Origin: Mesorhizobium sp.
GTDB lineage: Bacteria; Pseudomonadota; Alphaproteobacteria; Rhizobiales; Rhizobiaceae
Direction of reading: 5' to 3'
Assembly: GCA_004020315.1 (NCBI GenBank)
Contig: SAQG01000037.1
Span: 1-64,000 of the forward strand
Length of the DNA stretch: 64,000 bases
Shown here one piece after another: positions 9,023 to 17,485 of the stretch. Below the pieces are notes generated by a model. The model did no database searches and was not told where the DNA came from. It was given only the letters and a program-made list of their open reading frames with translations. A program made the translations under genes and the position numbers. Positions within the stretch are counted from its first letter, which is position 1; each line of letters opens with the position of its first letter.

Positions 9023-10155
9023 TGGTTGCCGCTCGCTGCTACCCCTTCACGGGCGGCATCGAAACTCACATCCAGGAAGTCGGTCCCCGCTTGGTGGCGC
9101 GTAGCCACGCGGTCGACGTGCTCACCACCGATACCTCGGGGGAGTTGCCCGTTGAGGAGGAGGTGCGCGGCATGCGCGTGCAGCGCGTGCCGGCCTGGCC
9201 GAGGGAGCTGGACCTCTATGTTGCGCCCGGCATTTATACCGCGATCCGGCGCGGGGCTTGGGATCTGATCCATTTCCAAGGTTACAACACCTTCGTGGCG
9301 CCGATCGGGCTGCTCGCGGCCGTCCGCGGGGACCTGCCGTTCATCCTGACCTTCCACAGCGGCGGGCATTCCTCCCGGCTGCGCAATGCCGTGCGCGGCA
9401 CACAGCACGCGCTGCTCCGGCCGCTGGTGGCCCGGGCCGCGCGGCTGATCGGCGTCTCCGAATTCGAAGCCAGCTTCTTCAGCGGGAGGATGGGCGTGCC
9501 GCGGGAACGGTTTGTCGTCATCCCGAACGGCGCCGCGATGCCGGCTGCGAGCCCCGGCATCAAGGTCGATCCGCACCTGATCGTCTCGGGCGGCAGGCTG
9601 GAGCGCTACAAGGGCCATCACCGGGTGATTGCGGCCTTGCCCGAACTGATCCGCAGGGTGCCGGACGCGCGACTGCACGTCGTCGGTACGGGCCCGTATG
9701 AGAGAGAGTTGCGGCGCCTCGTCGCGACGCTCGGCCTCGAGAAGCGGGTCACTATCGCAGCCATCCCCGGATACGAGCGGCAGAAAATGGCAGACCTCCT
9801 GGCAAGCGGCGCGCTGTTCGTGCTGTTCAGCGACTACGAAGCCCATCCGGTCGCCGTAATGGAAGCCCTGTCACTGCGCCGTCCGGTCCTTGTCAGCGAC
9901 ACGTCCGGGCTGCGGGAGCTGGCCGCCAATGGCCTGTGCAGGGCGATTCCGCGCAACGCTGGTCCGAAAGAGCTGGCGGCAGCCATGGCCGAGGAGCTGG
10001 AGGCCCATCGGGAGGTCCCGGATTTGGCGCTACCCGACTGGGATGCCTGCGCTCAAGCGCTGAGCGACGTTTATTGTGATGTCCTGGGCCGCCGATCCAC
10101 GGTCCGCTTGCCCCCCAGCGGCGTGATGTCGTGGCCTCCTGTGACGAGGGCATGA
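9010..10155 (+). CDS. Family 4 glycosyltransferase
   Basis: 381 residues with the GT-B fold. The N-terminal MRILMVAARCYPFTGGIETH contains the Gly-Gly loop typical of GT4. The C-terminal domain has SGGRLERYKGHHRVI, and the donor-binding EX7E-like segment appears as SDYEAHPVAVMEAL. It is cytoplasmic and adds a sugar from a nucleotide donor to a lipid-linked acceptor. It starts inside the end of the preceding GT2 gene and its stop overlaps the start of the membrane protein as ATGA (10152-10155), so the three are tightly coupled. Sugar specificity is unknown. Confidence 0.88.
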   Translation: MRILMVAARCYPFTGGIETHIQEVGPRLVARSHAVDVLTTDTSGELPVEEEVRGMRVQRVPAWPRELDLYVAPGIYTAIRRGAWDLIHFQGYNTFVAPIGLLAAVRGDLPFILTFHSGGHSSRLRNAVRGTQHALLRPLVARAARLIGVSEFEASFFSGRMGVPRERFVVIPNGAAMPAASPGIKVDPHLIVSGGRLERYKGHHRVIAALPELIRRVPDARLHVVGTGPYERELRRLVATLGLEKRVTIAAIPGYERQKMADLLASGALFVLFSDYEAHPVAVMEALSLRRPVLVSDTSGLRELAANGLCRAIPRNAGPKELAAAMAEELEAHREVPDLALPDWDACAQALSDVYCDVLGRRSTVRLPPSGVMSWPPVTRA

Positions 10156-12128
10156 CGCTGATGATGCGGGCTCATTTCACCGCGGGAACCAGGATCAACC
10201 CACTCCAGGGCGGGATACAATTCGTTTCGGCCGTTATCGGTCCCGACCTTCGCGGCGGCAGCGCCGATGCCCCGCCGCAACGGTTCAACTCCGGATGGAT
10301 CGCGGTTCTGTGCCTGACGGTCGCCACGGCTCTGCTCCTGGTCGTGGCCGGGCACGCGGCCGGGCGCCGGGGCTATGACGTGGCGCCGCTGCTCTTCTGG
10401 TCCGGTGTCGTCCTCCTGGTCGTTCCGACCAGCCTTCGCATCACCTGGCCGATGGTAGCCCGGGGTGAGCGCTTGTTCCTCCTGTTTCTGCTTGCCGAAG
10501 CCCTGTTCTACTACAAGGCGGTCTACTCCCCGACGAGCTTCATCAATCACGACGAGTTCTTGCACTGGATCGCAGCCGACGATCTTATGACGGCCCGCCG
10601 GCTATTTCTGTCCAACCCGCTTTTCCCAATCGGGCCAACGTATCCCGCCCTGGAAATCCTGACGACGGCGATCGTCAATCTGACGGGCTTGCCATTGTTT
10701 GTGGCGGGGACTCTATTGTTGGCCGTCCTCAAGGGCACGTTCATCGGTGCCCTGTTTCTGTTCTTCGAAAGCATCACCGGATCGCCGCGCATCTCGGCCA
10801 TCGCCTGCCTGGCCTATATGGGCTGCTCAACCTTCGCCCTGTTCGAGTCGATGTTCTCCTACGAGAGCCTCGGCATCGTGCTGTGCGTGCTGGCCTTCGC
10901 GGTCGAAGCAGGGTCCAAGGATCTCGTCGGGCGACCGAGACTGAAGGCGCTCGGGCTGATTGCCTTGCTGTTGGCGAGCCTCGCGGTCACGCACCACCTC
11001 TCGGCCACTTTCACCGCCACCTACTTCGGAGCGCTGGCGGCCCTGGAGGCTTTGCGCCGGCAGGGGCCCTTGCGGATTGAGGCCAGGACCGCCGCGGGCT
11101 TCACGGCGCTTCTGGCTATAGCCCTGCCGTCCCTTTGGGTGCAGGCCCGTGGCATCTCTCTCACAGGCTATCTCGGCCCGATGGTCGAATCCGGCTTCGA
11201 CACATTGCTCGGGAAGATCCTGGGCGCGCCCACTCAACGGTCGGAGCACCCCGGAGCGCCGACCCAGCCCCTAGGCATGCGGCTGACCACCTTGCTCGCG
11301 ATCCTGCTGTTGGCACTCGCGCTGGCGACGGGGTTCTTTCGGTCGCTAGCCATGGCAGCGCCGAGTGATGCGCGGGCAGGTTGGCGTTCGATCCACGACA
11401 TTCTCAAGCGCCGCTGGCGCGACAGCCGCCTCGTGCTCCTCACCTTGCTGGCCTTCGGGTTCCCGCTTTCGGTGGCCTTCCGGCTGACCATCGCCGGCTG
11501 GGAAATCGGCAACCGCATGGGAACGTTCGTGTTCATCGCCGTCGGGCTGGTCGTCGCGGTGAGCGTCGTCCACTTCTGGGAGGCCCGCAGCCCACGCCGG
11601 TGGCGCCGCATCGCACCGGCCGTTGCTCTGTCGGTCATCGTCCTGGGCGGCGTCACGAGCGCTACGATTAATCCGATCCATGGGCGCTACAGGGTGGCGG
11701 CAGATCAGGCATCAATCGAGCCGATGGGGATCGAAACGGCACGCTGGGCCAAGGAATGGCTCGGTGCCGGCAACCGCTTCACCTCCGACCGCATCAACCG
11801 CCTTCTGCTTGCGAGCTACGGCCGGCAGGACGTGAGGGTCAGGATCATCGAAGGCGTCTATTCCGCGCGCATATTCGAGGCCGAGACATTGGGGCCCGAC
11901 GAGTTTTGGGCCTTGGCGCGAAGCGACATCGATTTCCTGCTGATTGACCTACGCCTGACGACGGCTCCCCCGGTGCTCGGCTTCTACTTCGAGCCGTGGC
12001 AAAGGCAGGGAACGCGGCTCTCGGGCGCAGAGCTGCTCAAGTTCAATGACATCAAGGGCGTCACCCGCATCTACGACAACGGCTGGATCGTCATCTATGA
12101 CGTGAGAGGATTGCATGAGAATTTGTAG
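10152..12128 (+). CDS. Large polytopic membrane protein, GT-C glycosyltransferase-like
   Basis: 658 residues from the ATG at 10152, chosen because it overlaps the preceding stop; a GTG at 10131 is possible. About ten to twelve hydrophobic segments are visible, then a soluble C-terminal domain of about 130 residues (from near RYRVAADQASIEPMG). The first extracytoplasmic loop holds NHDEFLHW, an acidic motif placed like the catalytic Asp/Glu of PMT/ArnT-type enzymes. This suggests use of a lipid-phosphate sugar, perhaps the product of the DPM1-like gene at 8204. It could instead be the polymerase (Wzy role) that this locus otherwise lacks. Its end overlaps the DUF1616-like gene by 14 bp. Confidence 0.6.
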   Translation: MTLMMRAHFTAGTRINPLQGGIQFVSAVIGPDLRGGSADAPPQRFNSGWIAVLCLTVATALLLVVAGHAAGRRGYDVAPLLFWSGVVLLVVPTSLRITWPMVARGERLFLLFLLAEALFYYKAVYSPTSFINHDEFLHWIAADDLMTARRLFLSNPLFPIGPTYPALEILTTAIVNLTGLPLFVAGTLLLAVLKGTFIGALFLFFESITGSPRISAIACLAYMGCSTFALFESMFSYESLGIVLCVLAFAVEAGSKDLVGRPRLKALGLIALLLASLAVTHHLSATFTATYFGALAALEALRRQGPLRIEARTAAGFTALLAIALPSLWVQARGISLTGYLGPMVESGFDTLLGKILGAPTQRSEHPGAPTQPLGMRLTTLLAILLLALALATGFFRSLAMAAPSDARAGWRSIHDILKRRWRDSRLVLLTLLAFGFPLSVAFRLTIAGWEIGNRMGTFVFIAVGLVVAVSVVHFWEARSPRRWRRIAPAVALSVIVLGGVTSATINPIHGRYRVAADQASIEPMGIETARWAKEWLGAGNRFTSDRINRLLLASYGRQDVRVRIIEGVYSARIFEAETLGPDEFWALARSDIDFLLIDLRLTTAPPVLGFYFEPWQRQGTRLSGAELLKFNDIKGVTRIYDNGWIVIYDVRGLHENL

Positions 12129-12873
12129 CAAGCTGGACCTTCTGGCCGCGTGCCTGTGGGCGGGGGCCGCGGTGGCGGCTGTTGCGGTCAGCGACAGCTT
12201 GCTCATCCGTACTGCCGTGGGCGCGCCCATGGTGTTCCTCGTCTCGGGCCACGCGGTGCTGCGGGCCATTGGCGTGAGGACTGGCTCCGCGTTGCAACAC
12301 TTCGTCTACGCGGTCGGAGCAAGCCTCGCCGCCGGCATCGCCGGGGGATTTGCCCTGAACGCCGCGGGCTCCCTTACGCCGCTCGGCTGGGCGCTGTGGT
12401 TCTGGGCCGTGACGGCCGCCGCGGCACTGGTGGCCGCCGGCCGCCGCGACACTCCCGATCTGCCAGCCTGGCCGGCTCCGGCGCGGGTCCGGCTCTGGCA
12501 GGGGGCCGCGTTCATGCTAGCGCTGCTTGTGGCGACCGGGGCCTATGCGCTGGCCGTCCGGGACGAAGCGGCCTACCGGGAATTCAAATACACCGCGTTC
12601 TGGTTGTTGCCGTCGGCCAGTGGCGAGTCCGGCCGGATCACCGTCGGCATCAGGAGCGCCGAGACTCAACCTCAGCTGTTGGACCTGGAAATCACCCTCG
12701 ACGGGCAACCGTTCGCCATCTTCCGATCGCTCACCATCGCGCCGGGCGAGACCTGGGCGCGGGAGATCCCGGTGCCCGTTTTGGCCACCCCGCAGAAGGC
12801 GGATGCCCGGCTCTATCGGCCGGAAGACAACCGACTCTACCGCAGCGTTTCGACGCTGGTGCCGCACATCTGA
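12115..12873 (+). CDS. DUF1616-like membrane protein
   Basis: 252 residues with about five membrane helices and then an extracytoplasmic beta-rich part (EFKYTAFWLLPSAS, then a segment ending in LDLEITLDGQPFAIF). The layout fits DUF1616 proteins, which are often found beside GT-C-like membrane proteins in surface-glycan loci of bacteria and archaea. No catalytic role is known for the family. The 14-bp overlap with the preceding gene points to an assembled pair. The assignment rests on domain layout remembered from the family and is moderate. Confidence 0.55.
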   Translation: MRICSKLDLLAACLWAGAAVAAVAVSDSLLIRTAVGAPMVFLVSGHAVLRAIGVRTGSALQHFVYAVGASLAAGIAGGFALNAAGSLTPLGWALWFWAVTAAAALVAAGRRDTPDLPAWPAPARVRLWQGAAFMLALLVATGAYALAVRDEAAYREFKYTAFWLLPSASGESGRITVGIRSAETQPQLLDLEITLDGQPFAIFRSLTIAPGETWAREIPVPVLATPQKADARLYRPEDNRLYRSVSTLVPHI

Positions 12874-12888
12874 AACGGGGGCCCGATC

Positions 12889-14166
12889 ATGCGCATCCTG
12901 CTACTGTCGCAGTTCTATCCTCCGGTGATCGGGGGAGAGGAGCGGCACGTCCGCAACCTCGGCGCGGCGTTGGCGCAGCGGGGCCATCACGTGAGCGTCG
13001 GCACCTTTATGCATCCCGGATCGCCCGAAACCGAGCTGGACGGCGCGGTCCGCGTGCACCGCCTGCGCGGCACGCTCCAGCGCCTGTCAGACCTCCACAG
13101 CGATCCCGAGCGCCGCCACGCACCACCCTTCCCGGATCCCGAACTGGTGCTAGGCCTGAAGCGGCTGGTTGCCCAGGAGAGGCCGGACGTCGTCCACGCC
13201 CATAATTGGATTTACGCGTCCTTCCTGCCGCTCAAAGTTCTGAGTGGGGCACGCCTCGTGGTTACGCTCCACGATTACAGCCTTGTCTGCGCCAAGAAGA
13301 ACTTCATGCACTTGGGCACCCGTCTCTGCAGTGGCCCAGCACTGGCGAAGTGCCTGCCTTGCGCCGCCGGGCATTACGGGGCCGTGAAGGCAGCCGTGAC
13401 CACGTTTGGCAATTGGGGGTCGAGCTTCGCCGCCCGGCGTGTGGTGGACCGTTTCATCGCGGTGAGCCACGCGGTGGCGCGTCACAACGGCCTGACCCAA
13501 GGCCGCGCCCCCTACGAGGTCATCACCAATTTCGTGCCCGACGATGTCGAGGTGCTTGGCCCGGAAGATCCCTGCCTGCGGGAGCTACCCGGGGATGGAT
13601 TCATCCTGTTCGTCGGCGATATGATGCGCCTCAAGGGCATTGACGCTCTCCTGCAAGCCTATGCCGACCTCGAGCGCGCGCCTCCGCTGGTCCTGATCGG
13701 GCGCCCGCTCGCCGATACACCGACTGAGTTTCCGCCGAACGTCCATGTGTTCACCATGTGGCCTCATTCCGCCGTCATGCACGCATGGCGGCGCTCACTG
13801 TTCGGCGTGGCGCCATCGGTCGGGCTGGAACCCTGTGCGACCGTCATCATGGAAGCGATGGCGTCCGGCAAGGCCGTCGTCGCAACCGACGTCGGAGGCA
13901 TGCCCGATATGATCGATCACGGCGAAACGGGGCTTCTCGTGCCGCCCGGTGATGCGTCAGCCTTGGCCCACGCGATGCAGACACTTCTGGACGACCGCGC
14001 CTTGCTTGCCCGCTTGGAGGCGACAAGCCTCGCCAGGGTTGGGCGCCTCCAGGCCGGAGCGGTCGTGACCCGGATCGAGCAGGTCTACCGGGACGTCCTG
14101 CGCCCAACCGCCAGCACGTCCGCGGTGCCGGCGCACCAAGGTTCGGGAGAGTCATCATGCCGGTAG
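12889..14166 (+). CDS. Family 4 glycosyltransferase
   Basis: 425 residues, GT-B fold. The start MRILLLSQFYPPVIGGEERH has the GT4 Gly-Gly loop; HAHNWIY and TLHDYSLVC lie in the acceptor domain, with a cysteine-rich stretch (CSGPALAKCLPC) seen in a subgroup of GT4 enzymes. The donor domain has VGDMMRLKGI and EPCATVIMEAMASGKAVVAT, the E-x7-E signature. It lies 15 bp after the DUF1616-like gene and overlaps the flippase by 10 bp, so it belongs to the same operon. Donor and linkage are unknown. Confidence 0.88.
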   Translation: MRILLLSQFYPPVIGGEERHVRNLGAALAQRGHHVSVGTFMHPGSPETELDGAVRVHRLRGTLQRLSDLHSDPERRHAPPFPDPELVLGLKRLVAQERPDVVHAHNWIYASFLPLKVLSGARLVVTLHDYSLVCAKKNFMHLGTRLCSGPALAKCLPCAAGHYGAVKAAVTTFGNWGSSFAARRVVDRFIAVSHAVARHNGLTQGRAPYEVITNFVPDDVEVLGPEDPCLRELPGDGFILFVGDMMRLKGIDALLQAYADLERAPPLVLIGRPLADTPTEFPPNVHVFTMWPHSAVMHAWRRSLFGVAPSVGLEPCATVIMEAMASGKAVVATDVGGMPDMIDHGETGLLVPPGDASALAHAMQTLLDDRALLARLEATSLARVGRLQAGAVVTRIEQVYRDVLRPTASTSAVPAHQGSGESSCR

Positions 14167-15491
14167 GCCTCGTCGGGACGGCCACTATTCGCGCCCGACG
14201 AGAGCTTCGAAAGAGCGCCACGCTCGTCATGAATTCCGGCGCTCTGGCGATCGGAACGGTGGCAACGGCCGGTCTTGGGTTTGTCTATTGGTGGCTCGCC
14301 GCCCGGCTGTTTCCGCCGGAGGTGATCGGCAAGGCCTCCGCCCTCCTGTCCGTGATGGGCCTCGTCGGTCTGCTGGGGGAGGCCGGGCTCGGGACCCTGC
14401 TGATGGGCGAGATCGTCCGGCATCCCGGCAAGGAGCGCGGCCTCGTGGCCGCAGCAGCGTCCGTCGGGGTGGCGCTGACGGTCGGCCTGGCCTTGTTGTT
14501 TGTCTTCGAGGAGGCGCACCTCAATAGCTCGACCGGGCTGATCGGCGGCTGGTTCGTGGGCGCTGCGTTCGTCCTCGGCTGCGGCCTGACTGGTCTCAGC
14601 ATGGTGGGCGACCAGGCGCTCGTCGGCCACTTGCGGAGCAGCGGCAAGATGATGCGGCAGGTGCTGTTCTCCGTGGTCAAGCTGATGCTGATCGCCGCCC
14701 TCGCGGCTGCCGGCTACGCCTCCAATTCCGCGATTCTTCTGTCGTGGGTGGCCGCGCTGCCGGCGTCCTGGATCGGCTTTGATCTCCTGACCCGGGGCGG
14801 TGCGCGTCGCCTCGTTGGGCGCCCCGATTTCCGGCTGCTGCATACGCTTCGGCGCAAGGTATTCGGTCACTACGCGCTCGATGTGGCCGCACAGGCCCCG
14901 GGCGTCATCATGCCCTACCTTGTGCTGGTTCTCCTGTCGCCGACCACCAATGCCGCCTTCGTGCCGTTGTGGATGCTGGTCTCCATGGCCTCATTGATTC
15001 CCGCAGCCATGGCCACGGTGCTGTTCCCCGTGGTCAGAGCAAGCCCGAAACAATCCAGGCACGATATCCTTTTGTCGTTGACGGCGTCATTGCTCTTCTC
15101 ACTGGTCTGCGCCGCCTTCATCTTCACCTATTCGCAGGAGATCCTTGCGGTCTTCAATCCCGTCTATCCTGAGATCGCCGGTTCGAGCCTGCGCTTCCTC
15201 GGCTTCAGCCTGTTGGGATCAACGCTCAAATTTCATGCCTGTACGCTGGCGCGGTTGCGCGACAGGATGCGCAAGGCATCTCGCTGGTTCGCGCTTGGCG
15301 GATTGCTGGAGCTGTGCTTCGTGGTCGCGGGGGCGAAGATTGATGGACTTCAAGGCCTGGTCCTAGGCTGGACGCTTGCCGTCAGCATCGAGGGTGCATG
15401 TGCCGCCCTGAATTTGGCCTTCGCGATGAAACTGGATTCTGCCGCCGGCCCCGCGCACGAACGACCGACCGCGTCGCCGCTCCAGACTTGA
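14157..15491 (+). CDS. Polysaccharide flippase (Wzx/MATE-like)
   Basis: 444 residues with about 12 to 14 predicted membrane helices in two similar halves and short loops, the form of MOP-superfamily oligosaccharide flippases. The N-terminal half has NSGALAIGTVATAGLGFVYW and the GLLGEAGLGTLL segment usual for this group. It would move the lipid-linked repeat unit made by the adjacent glycosyltransferases across the inner membrane. It overlaps the preceding glycosyltransferase gene by 10 bp. The pairing with a Wza/ExoF-like exporter at 19091 suggests a Wzx/Wzy-type route. Confidence 0.82.
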   Translation: MPVGLVGTATIRARRELRKSATLVMNSGALAIGTVATAGLGFVYWWLAARLFPPEVIGKASALLSVMGLVGLLGEAGLGTLLMGEIVRHPGKERGLVAAAASVGVALTVGLALLFVFEEAHLNSSTGLIGGWFVGAAFVLGCGLTGLSMVGDQALVGHLRSSGKMMRQVLFSVVKLMLIAALAAAGYASNSAILLSWVAALPASWIGFDLLTRGGARRLVGRPDFRLLHTLRRKVFGHYALDVAAQAPGVIMPYLVLVLLSPTTNAAFVPLWMLVSMASLIPAAMATVLFPVVRASPKQSRHDILLSLTASLLFSLVCAAFIFTYSQEILAVFNPVYPEIAGSSLRFLGFSLLGSTLKFHACTLARLRDRMRKASRWFALGGLLELCFVVAGAKIDGLQGLVLGWTLAVSIEGACAALNLAFAMKLDSAAGPAHERPTASPLQT

Positions 15492-15504
15492 GGAGACACC
15501 GATC

Positions 15505-15822
15505 ATGGCGCTGGGTTATCGATCGCAATTGGATGGCCTGCGGGCCGTCCCGATCGGACTCGTCGGCGTCGAGCTCTTCGGCTGGCCGTGGGTCAGAACG
15601 CACTTCCCCATCGGGGCGGGAGCGCTGCGGGTCCAACTGTTCTTCGTTTTGAGTGGCTTCCTGATCACGCGCAACTTGCTGTTCAGACTGGAGCAAGCCC
15701 CTGCGGGCGAAGTCATCCGCAGGTTCTTCCCTATAACTCGATCGGAGACCCGGACAAGGCACGCTGGATTTCAACCAGTACATTCCCTAGCAGCAGGACT
15801 GGTTAAAACCTTTGTTACATAG
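15505..15822 (+). pseudogene. Truncated acyltransferase-3 (OafA/ExoZ-like) gene
   Basis: The first about 75 codons read as the N-terminus of an acyltransferase-3 protein: YRSQLDGLRAVPIGL, then GVELFGWPWVR and LFFVLSGFLITRNLL. A complete protein would need about 350 residues and ten helices; here the similarity ends near VIRRFF (about 15735) and unrelated sequence runs to the stop. The histidine that normally follows the first helix is also gone. The gene must once have O-acetylated or succinylated the polysaccharide; it is now dead. It sits 13 bp after the flippase, so it was the last gene of that operon. Confidence 0.8.
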
Positions 15823-15831
15823 GCACACCCA

Positions 15832-17013
15832 ATGACGACGGCGAATATTGCTCTGCAAATTTTCACCGATATGGATGCGGTGGAAGCTCAGTGGAGAACA
15901 TTAGAGCAGCATGCGGATTGTACCGTATTCCAATTGTTTGATTGGCAGATGGAATGGTATCGCCACATCGGCTCCAAAGAGAAACTGATTCCGGTGATCG
16001 TGCTGGGTCTCGACGATACCGGCGTCGCGGTTTTTATTCTACCATTGGCGATCGAACGCCATGGTCTGATCCGCCGGCTGGTCTGGTTTGGATCGGAATT
16101 GTGCGATTATAATTCGTCCATACTGGCGAAAAATTTTAGCGATCACGTGAAACCCGGGCAATTCGGCCGCCTGTGGAAAGACATAATTCGGGCGATTCAA
16201 AACTATCCTCAACTTCGTTTCGACGCTGTTGAACTTTACAATATGCCTAGTGTTGTCGGCTCCCAACCTAATCCCTTTCTCGACTTGCCAGTCTTGCTGG
16301 CTAATTGCGCCGGACATGTCGCAACCCTCCCGGAAGCGAACTGGGATCGGTTTTATGCGTCAAAGTTTTCGAATTCGACGCTGCATACCCACCGGCGCAA
16401 GGCCAAAAACCTCGCCAAGCAAGGTGGCGGGGCGATTCGCTTTGTAGACGTGCAAGATCAGGCCGAGATTGAGTGCACCATTGCAAAGCTGATCGAACAA
16501 AAACGGAGCAGCTATGCCCGAATGGGTGTTCATGATATGTTCGTACGTCCGGGTTTTCGCGAATTTTATTTGGCGATTGTCGCCAATCCTCGGTTGCGCG
16601 AGGTCATCCATGTCACGCGGCTGGATGTGGACGGGATTCCGGTGGCGACGGGTCTGGGTCTCCAGTTCAATTCCAGTTATTCACTGGTGATGTCGAGTTA
16701 TCAGGAGGAGTTCGCCAAATACAGTCCAGGTCGGCAGCATATTCAGGAAATGATGCAATATGCCATTGGCCAGAAGATGCAGAAATTCGATTTTACGATC
16801 GGCGACGAGCCTTATAAGCTTTCATGGTCAGATATAAATTTGCCTTTGTTTTTCCATTTTGATAGCAGAACTTTGCGCGGTCGTATTGTCATCGCGATGA
16901 AAATGGCGATCCGTTATATAGGTAGATGGTATAATCAAACGCCGTTATTAAAGCCACCGCTGCGACAGGTTCTTCGTAAGACAAGACGATCCTTGCATCG
17001 CATGTTTCTCTGA
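15832..17013 (+). CDS. GNAT/FemAB-like acyltransferase (BcsL/CelD family)
   Basis: 393 residues. The middle and C-terminal parts match the BcsL/CelD group of GNAT-fold proteins: a basic HTHRRKAKNLAK segment, then VDGIPVATGLGLQFNSS and a C-terminal FDFTIGDEPYKLSW, the standard end motif of this group. These proteins are common in exopolysaccharide and cellulose loci and are thought to acylate sugars or lipid-linked intermediates. The gene is clearly more AT-rich than the glycosyltransferases before it, as is the FAD enzyme after it, suggesting separate acquisition of both. It may partly replace the lost acyltransferase-3. Confidence 0.8.
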   Translation: MTTANIALQIFTDMDAVEAQWRTLEQHADCTVFQLFDWQMEWYRHIGSKEKLIPVIVLGLDDTGVAVFILPLAIERHGLIRRLVWFGSELCDYNSSILAKNFSDHVKPGQFGRLWKDIIRAIQNYPQLRFDAVELYNMPSVVGSQPNPFLDLPVLLANCAGHVATLPEANWDRFYASKFSNSTLHTHRRKAKNLAKQGGGAIRFVDVQDQAEIECTIAKLIEQKRSSYARMGVHDMFVRPGFREFYLAIVANPRLREVIHVTRLDVDGIPVATGLGLQFNSSYSLVMSSYQEEFAKYSPGRQHIQEMMQYAIGQKMQKFDFTIGDEPYKLSWSDINLPLFFHFDSRTLRGRIVIAMKMAIRYIGRWYNQTPLLKPPLRQVLRKTRRSLHRMFL

Positions 17014-17104
17014 CCGGACGATCACGAGTTTGATCTCGGTGTGGGATACAATCATGGAGATTCGCGAAAGAGTATAGTATAATGCGATTTATTTACGGGA
17101 GACG

Positions 17105-17485
17105 ATGATGTATAGTGCAGATATTGGGATTGTCGGCGGCGATCTGGGGCGGCACCATCGCCGCCGCGACGCTCGGGCGAGCCGGATTTCGGTCGTCCTG
17201 ATCGACGTGCATCAGCCCTATCCGGAGGATTTTCGCTGCGAGAAAATTGAGGAGAAGCACTTCAACTTGCTTCGCGAGACTGGCGGGTTGATGGAGGGGA
17301 TTGTTGGCGCGTCAACCCTGTTCACCGAACTGTGGATTGCGCGGTCTGGTCGCGTGATAAACAAGCGCCCCCGGTTTGGTTTTGCAGCAAAAGACGGAGT
17401 CTTGAATTTTCTTCGACACCGTTTGGTTCGCCGTCATGATCGTGTTGTCAATGAAGTGGTGGGCGAAGGAGCGGGAATTGAATAA
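17105..17485 (+). pseudogene. Decayed paralogue of the next FAD oxidoreductase
   Basis: 126 codons are open. IDVHQPYPEDFRCEKIEEKHF lines up with DIHQVYPVEFRCEKLDDDQV of the gene at 17478, and the similarity goes on through TELWIARSGRV. Between them the frame is wrong: removing one G from the GGGG run near 17149 gives GGDLGGTIAAATLGRAGF, a proper FAD-binding loop, and one missing base near 17189 restores the original frame. The open frame thus hides two compensating frameshifts. After about residue 100 the similarity stops. The end of the ORF overlaps the start of the intact gene. Confidence 0.75.
17466..17471 (+). promoter_or_regulatory. Ribosome binding site fixing a TTG start
   Basis: AAGGAG lies six bases before the TTG at 17478. 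The ATG at 17436 has no comparable site and would add 14 residues before the conserved FAD-binding strand, so the TTG is preferred. Confidence 0.6.
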
